Part shown: positions 20,300 to 30,532 of the stretch, one piece after another | Numbering within the stretch: the first letter of the stretch is position 1 | Layout: every line of letters starts with the position of its first letter | Assembly: GCF_965638725.1 (NCBI RefSeq) | Contig: NC_134953.1 | Span: forward strand, 39,546,854-39,610,853 | DNA from: Aptenodytes patagonicus | Taxonomy: Eukaryota; Chordata; Aves; Sphenisciformes; Spheniscidae | Direction: 5' to 3' | DNA length: 64,000 nt | Position numbers and translations under genes: made by a program | The notes under the pieces: model-generated | What the model saw: only the letters and a program-made list of their open reading frames with translations | Told to the model about the DNA's origin: nothing | Databases searched by the model: none

Positions 20300-22137
20300 T
20301 TATTTTCAAATACATGTGTACTACTCTGAGGCTATTCAGTAGAAAGTGTGTTCAAAATGTAGATCTTAAAATTCTGGAGAGATTCTAAAGTTGCAGGTCT
20401 GGATAGATTTCTATGTAAAAGGCAGTGGCAGGAAAGAAATCGTGCCAAAATGCAGCTTAACCTCTGATTACGCTGCATGTTTTGCAGGTGTCAACGTTTG
20501 GCCTGTTACACTACTGTTCTGTGTGGCTTTTGTAAAAAAACAAATTTAAAATAGTGAACTATGAGCAGACAACATAAAAGGCTTATAGCAAGACAGGGCT
20601 AAAGGGCAACTTTACCTTTGATTTTACAGCAGTGTTGAAATTTGACCCTACTACCATATGGTATCAAGAACATACTACCAGAACTGCAGACCTGTATTTA
20701 GAGTAGGATTAGGAAGATGGTCTCCGTGAGAGCTTTCTTAATAGACAAGTGGAATGATATGAAGAGCTCGGAGTGATGGGCCGGGGGTGGCAGGGTTGTC
20801 TTTGCTGCTAGAAAGCCTTAGTTTCACTTGCAATCTCTAGCAGTGAAGCTAACTTCCCCAGACCACAGGACACTTCTGTGGGGGAGGCTATGCTGATTTA
20901 TTCCAGAAGCTAAAATAAAAACTAAAACCCCACCCATCATTACTGTTTGCTTCATCATTGCTCTGGCTGGTTCAGGAGGACTCTTCCTGCTGTGGAGGGA
21001 GGAGGCACACCTTTCTTACTAAGTGGCCTTAGGCTCTATATGTCTTAAATAACTCTGGCCTCCCTGGGCTAACTGTTGACGTGGTTCAGCTAATTTTACC
21101 AAAAGAACTGACATGGACAAGGAAAGGCTCTGGCCGCAGCTAGAAACAAGGGGGAAAGGAAGGATGAGACAAGGAGAGCTCTTACCCTCCTTTTGTACGG
21201 CACTTGTCTGCCTTGCCTGACACGGTTGCATTAATGGCTAGCATGTTGGTTTCCGTAAATTAAGTAGCTTTGATTTATTAACATGCAAATGACTACAAAA
21301 CAAAACCCAAAGAGTGGGGCGGCAGAGGGCAGTTTTGTATTAAGCCTGGTCCATTAGCGTAATTGCAGCCTGTGTAAGATTGAGCTCTCAATGTCTGGGA
21401 CAGAGAGACTACCTCAGAGCTAGAGGAAAGGTCTTTTCAAGAAGCTGACATTTTAACCTAGACCCTTAGAGATTATTCCAGGTGATCAGGGCAGTAGAGG
21501 TTTTATTTAATTTTTTTTAAGGGTGTGGTTGGTATGACTGGTGAAAATTGAAGAAAATGTTTTGCATATTCTTGATGTGAGACTTTCAGAGGCTGAGGTC
21601 TTAGCTGACTGGTCTGAACTTTGGCAGAAGGCACAAGAAGTAGAGAAGGTGGCACAGAGTCAGAGAAAGAGGGTTTGCAGGTGGAGTGCTATAGTGGGGG
21701 CAACTGCTGCCTGTGAGAGACCCCTGCTTGTAAGAAGTTGCAGTCAAATACATTTAGTTTCTATCTTTTCTTCCTGTCTTGACTGTAAAGGTACTTGATG
21801 TTTTTTACTTGGCCAAGTACTGATGCATATGGAAAGTTGTTTTAACCTTAAATTATCAAATACATTGCTTTTATTCAAAACAAAGTTATTTCTGTATTAT
21901 TAGAACATGACACTGGATATTTCTGTATTTTTGTCAAATACACATTTGAGCTCATCTTAATCTCGGGGTTGTAATGTCTGTGTTATCTCATGGGTGTGCC
22001 ATTTCTTTCAAAGGAGAGTTACACTGTGAGTAGTGCTGTATGCCAACGCTGCTGTAACCATAAACCTGTGTCTGGGTTGGGTTTTCCTTCTGAGACTTAT
22101 TTTCCTGTTAGCAGCAAAGCCTGGCTGCTCTTGAAGG

Positions 22138-22143
22138 AATAAA
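22138..22143 (+). terminator. CISD1: Candidate distal poly(A) signal AATAAA, CISD1
   Basis: Canonical AATAAA about 2.1 kb after the stop. It would give a long 3' UTR. Choice between proximal and distal sites is open. Confidence 0.3.
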
Positions 22144-22160
22144 AGTTCACTGAAAACTGC

Positions 22161-25100
22161 ATTAATGTTCTGAGCTATGAAGTCCTAAAGTTTCAGATGA
22201 GTCTCCCGAGTCATAAAGCTTATTTCCTGGAGTTTGCCAGTAGAACATTTTGTGGAGTTTGGGTGTCAGGGAAGTGGGCTCCATCACAAGTTTTTGTTCC
22301 TGGGAAGCAAAGATGCAGGAGCTGAGTGAGTCTTTGCTGATTTACCTCCTGGTGGGTTTGTTTTGGAGAAGTGTCACATTTATAAATGTTGACACAAAGT
22401 GGTTAAATTTTATTTTGATGCTTGTACAATTTTCTGAACTGTACCTAAAAGTTCCTGTTTACTCATGTATGTGAGCTGTTTGAACATGATAATGAAGAGA
22501 GATACTTGAATTTGAGTAAACAAACTTGCCAGCAGTCTTGATGAGCATCACAGAGAACACTTCATTTTTTTTTTCCTTAGTGCCATAATAGGTTATGATG
22601 TTCTGGTAGTCTGAGTGCTTGCCTGCTCCGGTGTTTTCCGAAATCTCTGTTCTTTAGTGCTTTCCGAAATCTCTAGAATATGAAGCGAACTGGTTAGATC
22701 TTTGCCAAGTTTTTAACCATAAAGAAATTCTTCTGCAAATGTGCAATTTTCACATCACACTGAAACTCCTACATGAAAATGTGGTACAAATCCTTCATAT
22801 TAAATCAGTGAAGGATTTTTGTCCCAGAGTTAAACTGTATTTCTGTTCTACATGTAAGTAAGTGTTCATTAGGAAGGTGAACAAATTAAAGTACTGATTC
22901 TGCAGTAATTCAGTGTGCCTCATCAAAATAGTCTGAATGTCAAATATTCAAGTGCTTCTAGAATTGGCATTCTTGAAGAGGAGATGGCTGTAAGTTACAG
23001 GTGTTTTCTGCACGTTTAATTCAAGCACCGTTAATCTAATGGATAGTTTCAAATGGTGGAGATGGGCATTGCAATCACACGCTGGTCCACTAGGAGGAAA
23101 CAAACGCTGTGCCATGGATACTCCTTGATGTGGGCACTGCTGTTCCTGTGGGCTTTTAACGCATGCATGCATTTATGGGGGGCGGGGGGGCAGGTCAGCA
23201 GCATTGCTGTCTGAGCCCAGGCATCTGGAAGTGCTGCATAAACGTGTTTGGGACTAAGCAGCTTTTCATGCACGGAGGCTCATGTGCTTTGAATCTAGGA
23301 GTTGTATCGCCAGTTCCCCGACTGCCAGCTGCAGAGCTGACTGCAGGCCCTACTAAAGTTTTCACCATATTGTTGCAGTTTGGACCTTGTTCTGGTGCTG
23401 TTGGGGGTCTGTAAAATTTATTTTGCGCAGTTGAACAGCAGCTGGAGTGGGATTTTCCTTTAAGTGTAATACAGCTAGATCAAGACATGGAAACATGAGT
23501 CACTGTGGTATCACAGTTGCTTACTCCAATAATGGAAGAACATTTTATAATAGCAGGAAGGATAAGAACGTAGGTGTGAAACTAAACATTGGTATTGCAA
23601 CAGAACCTTTCTGTCAGCTGGCTTCTCTTTAGCTGTCCTGAGCACGGAAGCCTCTTACTAAATTTGGCTTTTGTTTCAACTCCTGAAGCTTCAAGGCTGA
23701 CAAAACCCACCCTGAGCCCTGGCTGGATTAGGTGGAAGAGCACGACTTCCCCATAGTGCGTGGGCAGGGAGGGGATGCCCTGCCGCGGTTGCCAGCAGAC
23801 TGAGTCTACCAGTGCTCAGCACCTCTTATTTCAGCCCGGTCAGAAGATTTCACATGGACCTGCTGAGAAGACCAAATGCCTTTTGCATCGTCACTGGTAC
23901 GCGTTAAGCCCAGCAGTGTCGGATACCTGTTCCCCCAATTGCTTTGTGCACCCAGGCTTGTTCTGCCCTGTTTTCCTGCACTGATGAGTGGCTTCGCTGC
24001 ACCGGCAGGAGAATGATCATTTTCCTAGAGCCATCATTAATTTAGGATGGGTAGCGGGGGCTGCTGCTTGAAGCTCTCTGCTGCTTGTTTCTTCTGTCGC
24101 GGTGTTGTACCTGCGCTGCCTGCAGTGCATAGTGTGTTTCTTGGGCAGGATGATTTCCAGGCTGCCTAATGCTGAGGCTAACGCAGAGAGGAGCTGAATA
24201 AAAACTAAATAACATAAAAATAAATAAATCAAACGTGCAGAGAGAAACAAGAAGGGGAAAAAGAAGAACTAAAATGGCAGATGGGAGGAGAGCGTAAGCT
24301 AGAAGAGAAGATTTAACACTGTATAACATTGCTAGGTGGTAGCAAAAGGGATAAATCAAAGTACAGAAAACAGTATGTTGCATTTCATCATGCCTCTTAA
24401 TAGAGCAAAGCATAAGATGTACAAAGTGGCTATTCATTAGCTGCTGGGACTAAGCGGTTCTATTAGCCAAAAACGTACCCCTTAGAGCCAAAGGGGTTAT
24501 ATGCCTTGAGCAGACATCTGTTACTGTGGTTTTTCTTCCTGAACCGTTTGTGAAATCCCGCAGTACTGGACAGAAAGCAACGTACACTCATGCCGTGAGT
24601 CCCCTGTTAGCAGTCTAATGTTCTTCCATGCCCACCTTTGTAAACTGTTTAATTAGATGTGCAATTATAATAAATAGAAGGAGCATTTACTGGTATGCTC
24701 CCTGAAGTCAGTAAAAGCACAGTAGGTTTACATGATTGTAGCAAAGCAGAATTCAGTCCACCTTTCTCATGTGCAGTTTGGACTGGTAAGAAAGGGTTTA
24801 TCGGGGTTCCCAAGCAACTTCTGTTTTCTTCGATACAAAGAAGTTGCATACGTCTCATGTAAGCACCGAGAGATCATTTCTCTTGTTATTTTTTTCCTAG
24901 CTGAAGACTGAACCATCCCTCCTCTCTGATTTGACATTGCATTGCCCTTAATCCGTCCTGCTCTGCATCCTTTTTGTCATACAGACTGCAGTTTTCTTTT
25001 GGTTTTTTTGAATGCGTGGCACATTTATACAAAAAAAGTGCCTTCTGCTCTCTGAGAGAAGCCTGTGCAGAAAAGAGGAGCTTCCTGAGCATGCCAGAAA

Positions 25101-28100
25101 TTATAGCTTTAATGTGTGAAGCATTCAAAATTCAGTACACTGCAAGGATCTGCTCAGTAGCTGGAATGTTTGTGCCGTTCAGTCAAGTCAGCTTGCAACA
25201 GAAACACAGCAAGATGAATGATAAGGTCACTGACTGCGTAACTTTTCTCAAATACTTTTCTGCAGCTGGCAAATATAACCATACATGGATAAGACGTGGT
25301 CAAGATGCACTGTCTGTTCACCGCTGGGACTCTTGCTCAAGACTCGGGTACCAAAACAATGGCCAGAACAGACTTTCACTTCAGTAATTATTAAATTTGT
25401 TGCTTTTTTCAAACTCTGTGATCTTGCTCTTTCAATCTCATTCTCGGCTCCAACATCTGCACAGGTTAAATTACTTTTTAAGGGTTGAAATTCTGTTGCT
25501 TTGCAGACAAAGTCTGGGAGTAGAATACTGTTTAATGGAAGAGACTTTTCTTAATGCCAGTTGGCAGTGGGTTTAGTGAATAAATAGGTGTTTGATTCTA
25601 CTGCAGGTGGAGGCAATGTAAGTAGCCTCTAGGGAAAGACAAAGAGGCATTTTAAATAAACCTCTTGGCATGTTAATCATCTTAAATCAAGTACTGGGGT
25701 TATCCTAAAGCATTAGGATGTGACTGGTAAAATGCCATCATGCATTTGTAAACCCTGAGCAATCCCCTGATAGAGATACAACACTGTACTTGGAAAATCT
25801 TTGTTTAGAAGGACAAAGGGAATAATCTTTATCCACCTGTAAGCCATGAGATCAAGAGATGGTACTAAAGACTTTGCTCTGATGCCTCTGTTTCAGAAAG
25901 AAACACAATTTCTTGCCCAAGGATCTCAAAGCACATACATCTCTCATTGCCATTTTCTAGGGCTGGAGGCAGCCAAAATATGTTTCATCTATTCAGATTC
26001 TCCACAAATCATGGTTTAATTCCATCTTCTGCACCAATTAATTAATGGTATGTTCCTATTCTCTGTGAGAGACCAGGCATGGAAGCTGGACTCAATACCT
26101 GGCACGCTGAGGCTACACATAGCAGCAAAATGATGCCTTTTGTCTTCTTCTCAATGCTCTTCCTGATGTTGACCAACATTTTATTGGCTCTTTTTGGCTG
26201 CAGACGCACACTGGGCTGATGATCTCAGACAACTGTCAACAGTGACTTCACGATCTCTTTCCTGGGCTGTGACAGCCGGTTCCACGATCAGCATTGATGA
26301 GCTTTGGTTTGGATTGTTTTCCTCTACATGCATTACCTTATATTTATCCACACTGAAGCTCCTATGCAAATGTTGTGCCTTTCATTCAGTTTTGTGAGAT
26401 TCTGCGGGACTTCTTTGCCATTGGTGTGGCATTTTACTGCCCTAAGGAGGTCATGAGCATCCGCAGACCTGGAGATTTTGTGCACACTCCCTTCTGTGGG
26501 TTGCAAATGAAGATGAATAAAACCAGTCTCAGCACCCACCCACTGCTGCCTCCTCTCCACCCTGAAAGCTCTTCCATTTGCTTCCCACCCCTTAACCTCC
26601 TCTCAGTCCAAAAATGAACCTTTCCTCCAAATTCTTTGCTTAGTTTCTTTAATGATAAAATTACACAACTGCTATGAATTAACCTCACAGTCACTTTCGA
26701 AACTTACTGTATTATCTATCTTACTATCTAACTTACTATCTCTGGAGAGTGTAGGTTGGTTTTTGACACCGTCCCTTTGTTTTCATCCTGGAAAACCCCA
26801 GATGTACCTGGTTAGCAGGGAGGAGAATAGTGTCAAAGAGTTTGCATCAGTCAGAGCCAAGTAAAATATTAATCATTGTGGGACCTGCTGCCTAAGTGAC
26901 AACACAATAGCTAGGAAAGAAAGTGGGATTGCAGCACCGTTGAGTTTTACAGCTACAACAGACAAGGGTAGTTTAGATTTTCCTTTACTTAATAAGAACA
27001 AAAAAGACAGCACAGAACTACTGTGAATTTATCAAAGGATTAAAAGCCTTGAGCTATTTTAAGAGGGTGTGATACAGTGACCCTTCTGCTATGAAACGGC
27101 GAGAAAAAAAGAACTGCAGCACTGCTACAACTTCCACACTGCTATGACAACATCTGCTGTACGCCGAATGAGCAGGACAGGCCCTCCTGCCCACAGAAGC
27201 ACCACTGCAGATGCTCTCACCCGTCCAGCAAATTATTGGTTTCACCAATCGAGGTTTCTTATCAGGACCACACATACGGTCCAGGTTGGCTCTGTTGCAA
27301 TCTGTTCGTCCGGCAGAAGCTACGCAAGCATGGCTGCCTGCTGCAGGAAGTGGCTCTGTGGGCAGCAGGATCCACGTCTCTCGCACAGACCTCGTGCAGA
27401 AGACACAGCTCTGGCAGAGGAGCGGTATTTTTGGCAAGATGGGGAAGAAGTGGCTGTGAACCATCCAAAGGGACGGTCAAAAATCTAGCGGTGCTTGTCA
27501 GCATCCCTCTAGAGTACCAGTATTTTGGCCAAGTCCCAGCCCCACTAATCTGTTTACCTAATGTCCCCCTGCACTTCCACTGAAGTATGAGCTTATTTCC
27601 TGTACTAAACTACCGTGCATCTTGCGGTTAGTTATTAACTAGCTGTTGTGTTTGAAAAAGGGCTTTATTTCAGCAGAAAGTGATTCTTTTGTAATCCTTG
27701 CTTAGTTCGGGGGAGCTTTGCAATCTGCCAGTGAGACATCCTCTTGCAGCGCAAAGCAGTTTGTGCGAAATAAATGAGTGTGTAATATGTATTATTATTA
27801 TATTGTTAGTGTTTACATTTTTTTCAGACCGAGTGAGGTAAGATTGTTTTCCAGCAACGAAGAGTAATCCAGAATTAAGCATAATTTTGCCAAATGCATT
27901 TTGCTGGGGGGGGGGGGGGGGGATTCCCAATCACCTGCCCCTTCTTTAGGAGGTGTTTGCAGCCCCTTTTGCTTTCTCTTCGAGTGCAATTGCACAGCCC
28001 AGAGACGAGAATTTTCCTTGGGAGTCTTGCTGGTAGGTTCAGCTTTCAGCGCAAACTCTTACAGTAGCACACTCTGTGGAGAAATTAATTATTTGTCATT

Positions 28101-29639
28101 TCTCGTATTCTCTCAGTTTCACTTATTTTATTTTAGGAGAAGTTCTCAGATAAGATCAGTGAACTCCGTGTGCTGAAGTGTGAGGGTGGAATGAGCGAGC
28201 GGACGATAGTGTCTCGCGTCACTTGATTTCTATATGCATCAATTTGACTAAAGCAAATATCAGGGAAAAGGAAATAGTCAGTGTTTACTTATTCCAATTA
28301 CTCATGCTTTCATATTTCTTTTAATCCCCTCCAGGCCCACTTCTGTTAGCTTTAAGGACATCTAGAAGCTATTTGTTGAGGACTAGGTACTTGAATAGCC
28401 TTTAAATTCCAGTTTTTTTCCTTTTAATTCCTTTTTTTTTTTTCCACTAAGATGTCAAGCTCAGGTAGATCGCAGTGTTAAATGGGCACTCATGCCAGTC
28501 TGAAATGCTGTCTATGTTTTCCTCTCTGTGTTTAGACCCAGATCAGCCGAAGTGTCTCGCATCTCCGCAGAGGGAAACACCTTTCCGCAAGGCTCAGGTT
28601 GGCATCTGAACCTTGCAGCAGCTGCTGCTGCCGAGACCGGGAGCTTTCTCTCTGCCAGACACGTACCACTTGTGCTTTTTTTTCACTATACTCCTCGGTA
28701 ATTTTTTTTGTGCAAGGGTTGACCAATCTGGTATTTCTCTCCTGTGTCAGCACCCCCCTGGGAAAATTCAGCACTGGGGAACTGAAGACAGGAGCTTAAC
28801 GCTTGCAACCATCTGACTCCTAATCTTTAGGACTGGACAGTAACGACTGATGAGAAGGGGTATTCGGGAGGGAGAAACAACTTTTCTGACCAGCCTTGTT
28901 ACTTCAGAAAGGATCTTGCTGAGTTGTTACCACTGTCTTCCCCATTTTACCCAGTTAAGAGAGCGGAACAAATTGTTCCATGAACAATGAACTAATGAAA
29001 CTCAGTTTTGCTAGATTCATATGCTGTGCTCCTTCCTCTCACTCTTCAATACTCTCATTTTCCCTGTGACCTTCCTGTTCCTTTGATACTTTAATTTCCC
29101 CAGTAAACCCCCCAAACTGCCATCCAGTTCTCCCAATCACCTGCCACGTTTCCCAACTATGGGATGGGGAAGAGGCGGCAAGTAATAGCTGAGCTCACCA
29201 CATCGTCGTTCCTCTAATGTCAACGCCGATTCCTGATATACATCAGCCCGTTTTATAAAACCTGGCGAAATGTCATGTATCTGCTAAAATTCATTTTCCT
29301 ATCTCCAGCCTTGTTTTCCCCGTTGCTGCGTCCTACTAATACTAAACACAACTTGATACTGGCAGATACTGTGGCAAAAGTGCAGATCTAATATTCAGAG
29401 AGTTCAGCTAATTTTATAAAGGAAAGAAACACTGAAAAAAAAAGGGAGTAATTACAGGCTGACAAATAGTGCTGATACATGCTCTGTTTTAGACTGCTTA
29501 AAGGCCCTTACCCACTTTAAAGGTCTGATACTATTTACATGCTTCAGTTCGCTCTCGCTTGTAGTCCCTCTGATCTACTGGAGAGAAAATAAACAAACCT
29601 CAGGATGACGGCGAATTGATACAAAACTGAAGAGGATTT
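22161..29639. other. Intergenic region CISD1-IPMK
   Basis: About 7.5 kb (more if the CISD1 3' UTR is short). Apart from a CR1 relic (about 26100-26480) and a G17 run (27906-27922) I see no gene. ORFs such as 24974-25387 (137 codons), 24042-24437 and the overlapping set at 27054-27583 show no recognisable domain and overlap others on both strands, so I treat them as chance. Confidence 0.7.
26100..26480 (-). mobile_element. CR1-like LINE relic (ORF2 C-terminal region)
   Basis: Minus-strand translation in three adjacent frames gives a decayed CR1 reverse transcriptase C-terminus: KEVPQNLTKLNE, then SVDKYKVMHVEENNPNQSS, AVTAQERDREVTVDSCLRSS, AQCASAAKK and NIRKSIEKKTKGII. These correspond in order to the region after the RT catalytic domain of CR1 elements, the dominant LINE of birds and reptiles. 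Frame changes near 26340 and 26185 show it is old and inactive. No CR1 3' terminal octamer repeat is visible, so both ends are approximate. Confidence 0.85.
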
Positions 29640-30300
29640 TGGGCGTATTTCTGGTTACCGAGAACCAGCAGAGGGGGAACGGCCTCTGCCCGCCAACACA
29701 CGGCTCTCGCCGCGTTCGGCGGCACGCTCTCCCAGGAGAGCCGAGGGAGCGAACGCTGGTCCGGGGCCAGGCGACGGCTCGGGGCGGCGTGGGCATGCCC
29801 ACGGGGGTGGGTGTCACCGGCCCCTCTGCGGGTCGGGGCCGGTTTCGCGTGCGCTCGGCGCTGCTGCCTCCGCAGGCGGCCGCTGAACCCAGGCGCTGCC
29901 CGCCCCGGCCTCGCCGAGGCGCCGGGGCGCGGGCGCGGCCTACCCCTGGGGCGGCGCGTCGCTCGGCGGCGCCGCCACCACCACCAGAGCGGCGACGGCG
30001 ACCCCCGTCCCGCCGTCGGTCGGGTCGGGTCGGGCCGGGCCAGGCCGGGCCGGCCCGGGCCGCGCCGCGCCGGGCGGCGGAGGCGGAGCCGCGTCCGGGG
30101 CGGGGCGGTGCCGCGGCCAGTCGCTGCCTCAGCGGCGGAGTGGGCGGCGCGGCGCGGTGCGGAGCGGCGCGGCGCGGGGTGATGGAGCCGCGGGCCCTCG
30201 CCGCCCGCGCCCCGGTACGCAGCGCCCGCTGAGGCCCGTCCGCCGCCGCCGCAGAGCGGGCGCCCTTCGCCTCCCGCCGCCACCCCCCCACCCCCGGGAA
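29640..30300 (+). promoter_or_regulatory. IPMK: IPMK promoter and 5' UTR, CpG island
   Basis: Very GC- and CpG-rich sequence leading into the IPMK ATG and continuing into intron 1 (to about 30930). Short direct repeats of GGGTCGGGTCGG and GGCCGGGCC occur at 30015-30070. No TATA box is evident. The transcription start is not determinable. The long ORFs on both strands here (29575-30600 minus, 29639-30232 plus) reflect GC content. Confidence 0.75.
30182..30232 (+). CDS. Possible uORF upstream of IPMK
   Basis: ATG at 30182 opens 16 codons (MEPRALAARAPVRSAR) ending at TGA 30230-30232, 68 bases before the IPMK ATG and in another frame. The ATG context (GTGATGG) has a purine at -3 and G at +4. If the transcript starts upstream it could limit IPMK translation. 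Its presence in mRNA is not shown. Confidence 0.35.
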   Translation: MEPRALAARAPVRSAR

Positions 30301-30532
30301 ATGGCCACGGAGCCCCCGCGGCCGGCGCCGCCCGCGGCGGGGCGCCCCGAGGGCGGGCGCGGGCGCTGCGCGGGCGGCGGGCGCGGCGAGGCGGAGGAGG
30401 CCGCGGCCCAGCCGGCGCTCGGCGCCTCCCCGGGCCCCACGGCGGCGGCGGGGGGCTGGCGGCGGGGACTGAACGGCTGCATGCCGCTGTCGCACCAGGT
30501 GGCCGGGCACATGTACGGCAAGGATAAAGGCG
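30301..30532 (+). CDS. IPMK: IPMK coding exon 1 (inositol polyphosphate multikinase)
   Basis: IPMK phosphorylates inositol trisphosphate to IP4 and IP5 and also acts as a PI3-kinase in the nucleus, feeding higher inositol phosphate synthesis. The ATG at 30301 begins MATEPP, the family N-terminus, followed by about 55 Gly/Ala/Pro/Arg-rich residues and then the conserved LNGCMPLSHQVAGHMYGKDK, after which GTGAGC (30533) is a 5' splice site in phase 1. The open frame extends upstream to 30157, but the start is set by homology. The low-complexity N-terminus (residues 7-55) is the least conserved part of the family and is GC-driven. Exons 1-4 seen here (30301-30532, 35479-35564, 52261-52357, 59133-59305) give 196 residues of an expected total near 400. 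Confidence 0.95.

Larger units (their letters stand above)
20005..22160 (+). other. CISD1: CISD1 3' UTR, end uncertain
   Basis: Non-coding sequence after the CISD1 stop. Candidate poly(A) signals are ATTAAA at 20294-20299 (followed by a GU-rich stretch), AATAAA at 20914-20919 and AATAAA at 22138-22143. Which is used cannot be decided from sequence. No ORF here has coding character. Confidence 0.5.

Noticed and set aside
24974..25387. 137-codon plus-strand ORF in the intergenic region
   Set aside because: No recognisable domain, Cys/Phe-rich composition typical of chance frames, and overlapped by other ORFs on both strands.
26480..26694. Extension of the CR1 relic beyond 26480
   Set aside because: The translation stops resembling CR1 beyond about 26480 in all minus-strand frames, so the element was not extended.
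27054..27583. Cluster of five overlapping ORFs (80-136 codons)
   Set aside because: Open in several frames on both strands over moderately GC-rich sequence, with no family resemblance in any of them.
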